Source: JAFEDN01 sp963818985 | GTDB taxonomy: Bacteria > Pseudomonadota > Gammaproteobacteria > Coxiellales > Coxiellaceae | Length of the DNA: 64,000 bases | NCBI GenBank assembly: GCA_963818985.1 | Contig: CAWFUJ010000004.1 | Location: 62,001 to 126,000 of the forward strand | Direction of reading: 5' to 3' | Shown here: positions 8,377-16,500 of the stretch, piece after piece | Layout: each line of letters begins with the position of its first letter | Position numbering within the stretch: the first letter of the stretch is position 1 | Notes under the pieces: model-generated | Told to the model about the DNA's origin: nothing | Database searches by the model: none | The model's input: the letters and a program-made list of their open reading frames with translations, nothing else | Position numbers and translations under genes: made by a program

Positions 8377-9063
8377 ATGTCCGAACGCACATTTATAATG
8401 ATTGCCATAATGACTCTACTGTTTTCAGTCGCTATGTTCCTATTTCCGCAAATTGATTTAACCGTTAGTAGTTTTTTTTACCGTCCTGAAAGTGGTTTTT
8501 TTTTTAAAACTCATTATGATCTTCTGCACATTTATATTTACCGAGAGATATTAATCTGGATCTCCTATGGTTTCGTAGCATTCATTATTTTGATGTTAGT
8601 CATTGCATTATTTAATAAACAAAAAAAAATCTTGCTTACACCCAAAGTCTGCATTTTTTTGCTGATATGTTTTTTGATAGGGCCGGTGTTAATTGTCAAT
8701 GAAACTTTAAAAAACCATTGGGGGCGAGCTCGGCCCCATCAAGTTCAGCAATTCGGCGGTAAAAAAACTTTTACACCCGCGTGGGTAGTTAGCAATCAAT
8801 GTGATAAAAATTGTTCTTTTACGTCAGGTGAAACCGCCAATGTTTTTTACTATTTAGCATTAATATTTGTTATAGGTCGAAAAAAACTAATTGCCATTGT
8901 GGTCATGAGTGTTGGATTGATAACTGCTTTAGAAAGAGTCGGTCAAGGAGATCACTTTCTTAGTGACGCTATTCTAAGTGGTTTAATAGATTATTTATTA
9001 ATTTGGGTAATCTATCGTACAATGGGATTTAATAATAATAAAAACAGGAGCATAGCCAGGTGA
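8377..9063 (+). CDS. PAP2 family phosphatase, LpxE-like
   Basis: A membrane phosphatase with the three PAP2 signatures in order: KNHWGRARPHQ (the K.(6)RP type), CSFTSGETA in place of the usual PSGH, and RVGQGDHFLSD (R...H...D). The serine-glycine pair and the final His/Asp are kept, but the second motif has E where phosphatases of this fold normally have H. Five to six membrane segments. I start at ATG 8377 because the longer frame begins with TTG. It overlaps the M20 gene as GTGA. In this neighbourhood a lipid A 1-phosphatase is most likely; undecaprenyl-PP phosphatase is the alternative. Confidence 0.85.
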   Translation: MSERTFIMIAIMTLLFSVAMFLFPQIDLTVSSFFYRPESGFFFKTHYDLLHIYIYREILIWISYGFVAFIILMLVIALFNKQKKILLTPKVCIFLLICFLIGPVLIVNETLKNHWGRARPHQVQQFGGKKTFTPAWVVSNQCDKNCSFTSGETANVFYYLALIFVIGRKKLIAIVVMSVGLITALERVGQGDHFLSDAILSGLIDYLLIWVIYRTMGFNNNKNRSIAR

Positions 9064-10490
9064 AATCTATCGAACAAAAACTGCAAAGCGAAGTGAATAT
9101 GTTTATTTCTACTCGCTGGCAAACAGATATTATCCCGCAATTACAAGACTATATTCGGATACCCAACAAATCACCCGCTTATGATTCAGATTGGAAAGCC
9201 AATGGCTATATGAATCGAGCCATGGATTTAATAATGAAATGGTGTGCGCGGCAGCCTATTGCTAACATGGAATTATCATTGTTGGAAGAAGAAGGCCGGA
9301 CCCCGCTGCTCTTTATCGACATTCCGGGGGAAAATTCACAAACAGTATTATTGTATGGACATATGGACAAACAGCCAGAAATGCGTGGCTGGGATGAAGG
9401 ATTAGGACCATGGCAACCCATATTGAAAGATGGCAAATTGTATGGCCGCGGAGGTGCGGATGATGGTTATGCAGTATTCTCGGCGCTAACCGCTATTGCT
9501 GCGCTACAACAACAAAAGATCGCCCATGCTCGTTGCGTTATAATAATTGAAGCCAGCGAAGAAAGCGGCAGTCCAGACTTACCCTTTTATTTGCAAAAGT
9601 TGGCCAATAAAATCAAATCACCTAATTTTATTGTGTGTTTAGATTCAGGTTGCGGCAACTATCAACAATTGTGGAGCACCACCTCATTGCGGGGAATGAT
9701 CAGTGGCACGCTACGCGTCAATGTATTAAGAAAAGGTCTTCACTCTGGGGTTGGCAGTGGCGTGGTACCTTCAACTTTTCGTATTTTGCAATTACTGTTA
9801 GATCGGATTGAAGACCGAATGACCGGGCATATGCGCTTAGATGAATTACACGTGCAAATTCCACAGCAATATTTAGATCAAGCCAAAATAACTGCTCAGA
9901 TTTTAGGAGATAATTTAAAAAAAGATTATCCTTTTATCGGTCAAACCCAAGCAGTCAGTGACGACTTATCAGAATTAATTTTGAATCGCACTTGGCGTCC
10001 AGCTTTATCGGTCATAGGTATGGATGGCTTGCCCGCTTTAGCCCAAGCAGGAAATGTCACAGTGCCTAGTTTAGCGGTGAAACTGTCGATTCGAATTCCA
10101 CCCGGCTGTGATCCGGATCAAGCTCAGCAAAAATTAACTGCAATACTTGAACAAGATCCTCCTTACTCGAGCCAAGTTTCCTATACTCCAGAACATCAAG
10201 CTTGGGGATGGCAAGCACCCCTGTTAGCAGATTGGCTGGCGAAGGCGAATGACGATGCTTCTAGATTGTTTTTTGGTAAAGCAGCTGCTTATATTGGAGA
10301 GGGAGGCTCTATCCCTTTTATGGCGATGCTCGGTAAAATGTTTCCCCAAGCTCAATTTTTAATTACCGGAGTTCTGGGGCCAGATTCTAGCGCTCATGGT
10401 CCCAATGAGTTTTTGCATATTGAGATGGCGGAAAAATTGACTGGATGTATCGCCGCAATTTTAGCAGCCCATTTCATTAATCAAGGCTAA
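9060..10490 (+). CDS. M20 family metallopeptidase (CNDP-type dipeptidase)
   Basis: A 476-residue two-domain zinc peptidase. Metal and catalytic residues are all visible: LYGHMDKQPE (H.D), GRGGADD, EASEESGSPD (catalytic Glu pair), CLDSGCG and the final SSAHGPNE histidine. A dimerisation domain is inserted at about 210-320. It starts with GTG overlapping the PAP2 stop. This subgroup (ArgE/CNDP-like) cleaves dipeptides or acyl-amino acids in the cytoplasm. The lipid A neighbourhood gives no clue to its substrate. Confidence 0.92.
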   Translation: MKSIEQKLQSEVNMFISTRWQTDIIPQLQDYIRIPNKSPAYDSDWKANGYMNRAMDLIMKWCARQPIANMELSLLEEEGRTPLLFIDIPGENSQTVLLYGHMDKQPEMRGWDEGLGPWQPILKDGKLYGRGGADDGYAVFSALTAIAALQQQKIAHARCVIIIEASEESGSPDLPFYLQKLANKIKSPNFIVCLDSGCGNYQQLWSTTSLRGMISGTLRVNVLRKGLHSGVGSGVVPSTFRILQLLLDRIEDRMTGHMRLDELHVQIPQQYLDQAKITAQILGDNLKKDYPFIGQTQAVSDDLSELILNRTWRPALSVIGMDGLPALAQAGNVTVPSLAVKLSIRIPPGCDPDQAQQKLTAILEQDPPYSSQVSYTPEHQAWGWQAPLLADWLAKANDDASRLFFGKAAAYIGEGGSIPFMAMLGKMFPQAQFLITGVLGPDSSAHGPNEFLHIEMAEKLTGCIAAILAAHFINQG

Positions 10491-10957
10491 CTAGGCACTA
10501 TTTCTGGATTTAGAACCCAACGAACTATCCAGCGCTGGGCATCTTGGCGCTCTAGACAAATAACCGTTGCTGGGGGAAAGTGGATAATTGGACTGTGATT
10601 GCTATCGTTTAATATCAATGCATTAACTAACTGAGGTAAAAATGGTAAATGACTGACTATCATCGTGTCCTCTGTCCATGATGGTAACATGGCAAGTAAA
10701 TCCTCGACTCGGGCTTCGGAGTCTAATAAGCTCGGGCATTCGGTCACGCTGGCAATCTGCAGAGTTTCCGTCAAGATAGCGGCTGTTTGCTTGGCACGTA
10801 ATTTGCTGCTATGAAGAATTTGATGAATAGAAACCCCCGAATTTGCCAAATGTCGAGCAACACGGGTCACGTCTTTTTGACCTTGAGAGGTCAGCTGGCA
10901 ACAGGGATCTTGGTCAGAGCGGCAGGCCTCGCCATGCCGCACACAATATAACTTCAC
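10487..10957 (-). CDS. sixA: Phosphohistidine phosphatase SixA
   Basis: A histidine phosphatase of about 156 residues. The start I choose is GTG at 10957 (VKLYCVRHGEA), which overlaps the TGA of the upstream regulator as GTGA; the longer frame from 10996 merely reads through that gene. The catalytic RHGEA is at residues 7-11, SSKLRAKQTA and TMIVSHLPF (second histidine) follow, and the size fits SixA (about 160). SixA removes phosphate from histidine phosphotransfer proteins. Coupling to a LexA/CI-like regulator is unusual. Confidence 0.88.
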   Translation of the reverse strand: MKLYCVRHGEACRSDQDPCCQLTSQGQKDVTRVARHLANSGVSIHQILHSSKLRAKQTAAILTETLQIASVTECPSLLDSEARVEDLLAMLPSWTEDTMIVSHLPFLPQLVNALILNDSNHSPIIHFPPATVICLERQDAQRWIVRWVLNPEIVPS

Positions 10958-11604
10958 TCTTCGTAATTCAAACGGGCTTGTATGAGCGTACCGCAAATTT
11001 TAATATCTTCTTTTAATGGTTCGGCACGGACACCATCTAGATCTGGACTTAAACATTTTAAATAATATTGTCGAGCATCTAATAACAATTGCCTGAAAAC
11101 TGCACGATGATGGTCTTTCATTTTTAGTAAAACATAACTTCTATCTTTGTACGAGCGGGCCGGGTCAATGACCAGAACGGTCCCCTTAGGAAATTGAGGA
11201 CTCATTGAGGAATCTTCCATCACTAACGCAAATACATTTTCATGGATAGGACGAGGCATTAAAATAGATTCCGATCGCAAAGATTTGGTATCGTCCAAAT
11301 TTTCTGGCCAATGCACCGCGTCTTCCCAACTAATCACAGGCACGGGGATCATATCCTGACCATGCAATCCCCAAGTATCGTAAAGGCTCCAAGGTAAGGG
11401 TTCATCACCACGCAACTGCTCAATTGATATACCAAAGAAATCGGCTAAAGGTCCCAATGAAGATTGATGCGGGCTTGGAGAAACACCCTCCACAATGCGA
11501 TGAACTGTGGGTTGCTTAAGTCCAATCCTTCTGGCTAATTCCGTTGTGCGGATACCGCGATGAAACATAAGTCGCTTTAAAATCTGGCTAGTTGTTAATT
11601 TCAT
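10954..11604 (-). CDS. XRE-type regulator with S24/LexA-like C-terminal domain, probably not self-cleaving
   Basis: A 216-residue two-domain repressor. Residues 4-60 form a helix-turn-helix (TELARRIGLKQPTVHRIVEG), and 120-212 an S24 peptidase fold with MEDSSMSPQFPKGTVLVID. The nucleophile serine (S133, before M-S-P) is present, but the position of the catalytic lysine, in the segment equivalent to VTVKRL, reads AVFRQL, so arginine 171 replaces lysine. Classic RecA-triggered self-cleavage is therefore unlikely (inference). A 13-bp palindrome lies 12 bp upstream of its start and is a plausible self-operator. It is coupled to sixA and divergent from a LuxR-type gene. Confidence 0.85.
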   Translation of the reverse strand: MKLTTSQILKRLMFHRGIRTTELARRIGLKQPTVHRIVEGVSPSPHQSSLGPLADFFGISIEQLRGDEPLPWSLYDTWGLHGQDMIPVPVISWEDAVHWPENLDDTKSLRSESILMPRPIHENVFALVMEDSSMSPQFPKGTVLVIDPARSYKDRSYVLLKMKDHHRAVFRQLLLDARQYYLKCLSPDLDGVRAEPLKEDIKICGTLIQARLNYEE

Positions 11605-11615
11605 GATATTTCACT

Positions 11616-11628
11616 AAAAACTGTTTTT
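11616..11628. promoter_or_regulatory. Palindromic candidate operator AAAAACTGTTTTT
   Basis: A perfect 13-bp palindrome 12 bp upstream of the XRE/S24 regulator ATG, in the divergent gap with the LuxR-type gene. Position and symmetry suit an autoregulatory site. No second copy was noted in the gap. Confidence 0.4.
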
Positions 11629-11656
11629 CCCCAAATCCCGGTATTGACCCATACGT

Positions 11657-11679
11657 ATTTTGAATTCAATATTCAAAAT
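11657..11679. promoter_or_regulatory. Inverted repeat ATTTTGAAT-5-ATTCAAAAT upstream of the LuxR-type gene
   Basis: Perfect 9-bp arms around TCAAT, starting 6 bp after a TTGACC (11645-11650) that could be a -35 element. The centre falls where the -10 would be. It could be an operator for the LuxR-type protein or for the divergent repressor. Confidence 0.4.
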
Positions 11680-11757
11680 TACAATAAAACGCATATTTTA
11701 AGCAATCCGGGAACCCCCGAAAATCATATTGTATCAACCTTAAAGAAGGATAGCAAG

Positions 11758-12174
11758 ATGTCCATAGGAAAAACTCCTTTAGCGGCTAAAAGTTATTGGG
11801 ATATGCTGATTTCTGAAGTAACGAGTCGCGATCAAAAAAAAGCAAAAGAAAAAAATCGCCTTAGCGAGCGTGGGATCGCTTATGAAATTCAAAATGCTCG
11901 CCGTTCTATTAAATATCAACTTGGGGAGCCATTGGCAGGGGTTTATTTTACCCAAAGAGAGGCAGATTGTATGATGCAGATGCTAAATGGCAAAACCATG
12001 AGTGAGGCAGGCGAAACCTTACAATTATCCCCACGAACAGTTGAATATTATCTATCAAAAGTTAAACAAAAATTAAAGTGTCGAAAAAAACGTGAAATGA
12101 TTAATTTAGTCTCTAAAACCGAATTCGCTAACAATTTTCGCCGGGATCCTTTTAATAAGGATAAGGACAAATAG
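11758..12174 (+). CDS. LuxR-type helix-turn-helix protein
   Basis: About 138 residues when started at ATG 11758, which follows AAAGAAGGATAGCAAG; the longer frame from 11644 lies in the operator region and has no ribosome site. The C-terminal 60 residues are a GerE/LuxR DNA-binding domain: FTQREADCMMQMLNGKTMSE, then LSPRTVEYYLSKVKQKLKC. The N-terminal part is short and basic, with no receiver or autoinducer domain. This form is common in Legionellales genomes. The target is unknown; the divergent operators suggest mutual control with the XRE/S24 gene. Confidence 0.85.
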   Translation: MSIGKTPLAAKSYWDMLISEVTSRDQKKAKEKNRLSERGIAYEIQNARRSIKYQLGEPLAGVYFTQREADCMMQMLNGKTMSEAGETLQLSPRTVEYYLSKVKQKLKCRKKREMINLVSKTEFANNFRRDPFNKDKDK

Positions 12175-12207
12175 TATAAAAATGTCTATCATAACCGCAA
12201 AAATATC

Positions 12208-12238
12208 TGTCATACCGCGGACAAGCCGCGGTATGACA
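12208..12238. repeat. Perfect palindromic repeat
   Basis: TGTCATACCGCGG and its exact complement around ACAAG (13-bp arms). It lies 33 bp after the LuxR-type gene and could act as a transcript-end hairpin. Confidence 0.85.
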
Positions 12239-12322
12239 ACTTTGGGAAGCGCGATTAAGAAGTTCTGACCCCCCTCTTTCTGAAAATCCAATATGATATA
12301 AAAGTCCACTATAATAATAAGT

Positions 12323-13150
12323 ATGCCAAATTTATTAATGTGCAAACCCACATATTTCTCAATTCGTTATGAAATTAATCCATGGATGAAAATTCAACAA
12401 AAGGTTGATCCATCTTTGGCTATGCTGCAATGGTTAAATCTTTGCCAAATTATAAAACAATGTGGCGGGAACATAGTCGAGCTAACACCGGTTGAGAACC
12501 TACCTGATTTTATTTTTACTGCGAATGCCGGGCTTCGACATGAGCGACAAATTTATTTATCACGCTTTCGCCACCCTGAACGTCAAGGAGAGTTTCCACA
12601 TTTTAGGCGCTGGTTTAATGAATCCGGCTTTGAAGTCATTACCGAACCTGAAGAATTTTTTGATCATCGCGGCCACTATAAAGGCCCCTGTTTCGAAGGC
12701 GCAGGTGATGCATTATTTTTAGGCGAGACGCTGTTTTCAGGTTTTGGCTTTCGAACTGATAAAGAAATATATCCTTATATTTATGAGTTATTAAAGATTA
12801 AAAAATCTGTTTTTTGCGAATTAGTAGACCCTCGCTTTTATCATTTGGATACTTGTTTTTGCCCGCTCAATGAACATCAAGCCATTTGGTATCCACAGGC
12901 CTTTTCCAAAGCTTCACAAAGACAAATGGCTGATCAAGCTGATTTATTTACTATTACCGCTGAAGAAGAATTGAGTTTTGCATGCAATGCGGTGGTCATC
13001 AATAAAAATGTGGTCATCCCAGATCGATGCCCACAGACACGGGTCACTTTAGAAAAGCTTGGTTTTACTGTGTATGATTGCCCAATGACCGAATTCATCA
13101 AATCGGGTGGTGCTTGCAAGTGTCTTACTTTGGATTTAGGAGATTTATAA
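12323..13150 (+). CDS. Dimethylarginine dimethylaminohydrolase / amidinotransferase family protein
   Basis: A 275-residue pentein-fold enzyme. The opening MCKPTYFSIRYEINPWM is typical of DDAH-like proteins. FTANAGL, the acidic GAGDALF loop, the catalytic histidine in FYHLDTCFCPL (about residue 175) and the nucleophile cysteine in GGACKCLTL (about 268) are present. It would hydrolyse a guanidino compound such as methylarginine or arginine. Methylarginines are mostly eukaryotic, which would fit a host-associated life, but arginine-like substrates are equally possible. Confidence 0.85.
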   Translation: MPNLLMCKPTYFSIRYEINPWMKIQQKVDPSLAMLQWLNLCQIIKQCGGNIVELTPVENLPDFIFTANAGLRHERQIYLSRFRHPERQGEFPHFRRWFNESGFEVITEPEEFFDHRGHYKGPCFEGAGDALFLGETLFSGFGFRTDKEIYPYIYELLKIKKSVFCELVDPRFYHLDTCFCPLNEHQAIWYPQAFSKASQRQMADQADLFTITAEEELSFACNAVVINKNVVIPDRCPQTRVTLEKLGFTVYDCPMTEFIKSGGACKCLTLDLGDL

Positions 13151-13154
13151 ATAT

Positions 13155-13192
13155 CCCCTCACCCGAACCCTCTCCCGGAAGGGAGAGGGGAC
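13155..13192. repeat. CCCTCTCCC hairpin repeat
   Basis: CCCTCTCCCTTCCGGGAGAGGG-like hairpin (read on the minus strand) between the convergent DDAH-like gene and tRNA-Glu. It matches one arm of the 5430 repeat and may end transcription from both sides; there is no clear T-run. Confidence 0.6.
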
Positions 13193-13205
13193 AAAGCTAA
13201 AATAA

Positions 13206-13278
13206 CGTCCCCAAGGGGATTCGAACCCCTGTTATTGCCGTGAAAGGGCAGTGTCCTAGGCCTCTAGACGATGGGGAC
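13206..13278 (-). tRNA. tRNA-Glu (TTC)
   Basis: A 73-nt cloverleaf. The acceptor GTCCCC pairs with GGGGAC, the anticodon loop CCTTTCACGG carries TTC, and the T arm has GGTTCGAATCC. CCA is not encoded. It follows tRNA-Ala with a 14-bp spacer, presumably on one transcript. Confidence 0.95.
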
Positions 13279-13292
13279 AAATTTTTGCGGTG

Positions 13293-13365
<73 letters not shown>

Positions 13366-13379
13366 GCTCAAGATGAGAG

Positions 13380-13408
13380 ATTCTAGGCAAGGTACAATTG
13401 GAAGTCAA
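13380..13408 (-). promoter_or_regulatory. Promoter of the tRNA-Ala/tRNA-Glu transcript
   Basis: Minus strand: TTGACT (13408-13403), 17-bp spacer, TAGAAT (13385-13380). The start would be about 7 bp below, close to the tRNA-Ala 5' end at 13365. Confidence 0.7.
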
Positions 13409-13558
13409 TATCTATTTGGAACCAGATCGTTTCATAGGTAAGGTAATAATCACTCTGGAATCCATCTCAGGAACATCCTGAATAGTAACGATACCGGTAC
13501 CTAAGAAAGATGATCCGCAGATTAGTACAATTCTTAACCATTTAGCTCAAAAATATGA

Positions 13559-13564
13559 TATAAT
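13559..13564 (+). promoter_or_regulatory. TATAAT -10 element 9 bp before the giant gene
   Basis: A consensus TATAAT ends 8 bp before the ATG at 13573, and no Shine-Dalgarno sequence lies between. If this -10 is used, the message is nearly leaderless. The -35 region is poor. Confidence 0.4.
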
Positions 13565-13572
13565 TTCGCAGT

Positions 13573-16500
13573 ATGAGAACTTTTGAGCACCTGGAACAAA
13601 AAGAAGCCGAGTCTTTGATAGCAGAATTATTATCTTCAAGTTCTGAAGACCTTGCTGAATTAAAAATAGAAATCATTAATTTTTCATTTACTCCTATTAT
13701 CTCTATTTTACAAAAAATTCAATTCCGGGCCATTGAACTAAACGTCCATTGCTATCGTGATCTGGAAACACCTTACTTTAATCAAAAACTTATCGAGTTT
13801 GCCGATGCACTGAGAGGACAATCCTCACTTAAGTCATTCTCCTTTACCCATGCCTATTATCAGCAAAACTCCGTTGAAAATAATAATGCTGTCGTGACCT
13901 ACCTGTGTCGTGGATTAATCAGAGAACAGATGCACTGGTACGATCAAATCACATTTTGCCGCTTGGTATCTGATACAGGCGCCGCTGCGATAGCGGATTT
14001 TTTTAAAGAAAACCCAAATGCCCAGATCCGGCTACTAACGCTTGTTAGCAATGAGATCAGCGATACAGGCGCGGCAACTCTGATTGAGGCTACTCATTAT
14101 CTCCTGGGCATTCAGATTAATCTAATGCTCAATCAACTGACGGATAAAGTGGTCAATACTGTGCTCTGCGCTCCATTCGGCCATGACATTATTACTCGTA
14201 AGAACCAACTCAGCTTATCCGCTGAAAGCTGTCTTAAAACGCATAAAATGCATATGGAATTTTTAAAAAAAATAAAATTCACCAGATTGTCAAATTCTCT
14301 GCTATATCCCCCCCAAACGCCACATACCCCAGCCAAATCCAGATGTCAAAACATAGAAAAGTTTTTGTCCTCAACACCCGATTGCAGTTATATTGGCGAG
14401 CAAAAAACGAAAACGGATTTTTACTTATCCCCTACCGCTGAGCTCTCCATAAATCAATTGCTAAAATCAGATCCAAGAATATGGAAAAAATCCTGCGCTG
14501 ACGGATCATCTCCTAAGCTATATAAAGAGATCGTGATTTGCGCTTGGGGTGCGATATTTTTTAATTCTTTCTTCCGCAATCACCATCCATCCATTTTGAA
14601 AATATTGTTTTGGCAAGGCGATCCAGCTCATTTAGCCACAACCTATGACGAAAAGTTCACTCCCGCTATCGCCGAAGAAGTGCAAGACTTGTTAGAACGC
14701 GCGCATCCTGGTCGACAATTCTGGGTGATTGATGAAAACATATGGCAACAACAATTGTTTGCCCTTATTCAAAATCAAAAAGCATCAACGTATTGGGAAT
14801 ATCTGCTATGGGAGTATGACCTTAACCATCCTCATAAAGAGGTGGATTTAAGCCCGTATAAATTTTGGATAACAAATGATTTATTTAAAAGGATTTTACC
14901 CGGCTTGGCTAAAACAACGACTCAACTCGATTTATCAGGTTGCATCCGTTTAAGCCAGCAAACCATTGTCGAAACATTATCTCGATTTCGACAGCTAAAA
15001 TTTCTAGGATTACGCGGCACACCACCTTGGGGTGAGGAATTGGCCACCTTAATTCAAGCCTGTCCGTTCCTCGAAGAACTCGAAATTTGCATTGATACGC
15101 TGGCGCCTTTAAAAATTCTAGCTCAAATGAGGGAATTACAGCATCTATACTTGGATCTATCCAACAACTTGCAACTACAAAATTTAGACTTTCTTAAAGA
15201 ACGGAGCTTGGGCAACAGTGTCACCCTGTTGAAATTGGCTAACTGTTCAAATTTAATTGATTTGACTGGATTACGCTATTGTCCCAATTTAACAGAGCTT
15301 TGGCTGGAAGGTATAAAAATCCAGGATTTCGACGGATTGATTGTGCAATTGGGCCAATTAAAAAAAATAGAATATTGGGTATTTCATAACTGTCAATATA
15401 CATTATCTGATGAAAAACAAGCATCTAATTTAATTAAAAAACACTTGCCACAGGTCTATATTTCTATTGATAAAGATAATAACCTGAATGTTGAAAATCC
15501 ATTTATCGAGGGAATAGCTTTATCTTCCACTGTTCTAAACACCCAACAAAAAAAAGATCGATCTTATCACCAAAAGTTGCAAGAACTTGAACTTAAAACA
15601 ATTTCTGCAAAAAACCCACAGGATAAAGAACTAACTTGCGCTCAGTCACCTGCTGACCGTAGCCAACGAAAAACCTCAGCCTCGCAAGTTTTTTGTGATA
15701 ATAAAGGCCATTGGCCCGATCACCGCTTAGATCGGAACTTCGTCCTCACCACTATCCAAATAAAAAGCGACGGTCATATCGTCTTCACCGCGCCTCCTAT
15801 TGCCCAGCGCGAGTTAAAAATTTGTCCTGGCGTCGAGGTCGTGCCATTCGATGCCATTCAAACCAGGTTATTGCGTCCGTCTGAGGCAAAAAGCCAAAAA
15901 AATTATTATGCCGGTCAATTAACTTTATTGGTCACCACTGATAACTGGACACCTGTCCCTACACGTGGGGTATTCAGCCGGCCCATGGCCAGTTCTGAAC
16001 AGCTGATATGGGCAAGATCTTCTATCACCGGCGAACTGTTCGTGCAACTCCCCAAATCAGCACCCTCAAGTCAACAGCCGCAGAGTAAAAAAATTCTGTT
16101 GAGATATATGATAGTCGCTGTTGATACCACCCATCAGCGCCAAACTCAGGTTACTCAAAGCTTACCACCGGTCATTCGCAGCGTTTTTGGCTTACTCTGC
16201 CAGGATAAAACCATCTTAGAAAATTTTCCCGCATTTCGGCGATTGATCACTGATCTTTCTTGGATCCAAGGGAGTGATCAAGCACTTTATGCTCGAATCA
16301 TCCAATACTGTCAAATGGAACCTTGGCTAGGGTTTTCTGACCAACCACTGGATGATAAAGCTTCGCAAATCGTACGGGCATTTGTCGATTCTTTAACACT
16401 GGAAAACCCTCGTTTCAGCGCAGATTTGATGGCACTGTTTGATGCTCTTTTACAACAAAGAGGCGCCTGTCTGGAGATTTGTCGCTGTGTTAAGTTATTA

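Noticed and set aside
12934..13119. Small minus-strand frame inside the DDAH-like gene
   Set aside because: Shadow of a conserved enzyme; no independent support.
13410..13550. Minus-strand stretch reading LICGSSFLGTGIVTIQDV
   Set aside because: About 45 codons with no start codon and no recognised family; could be a remnant but too short to call.
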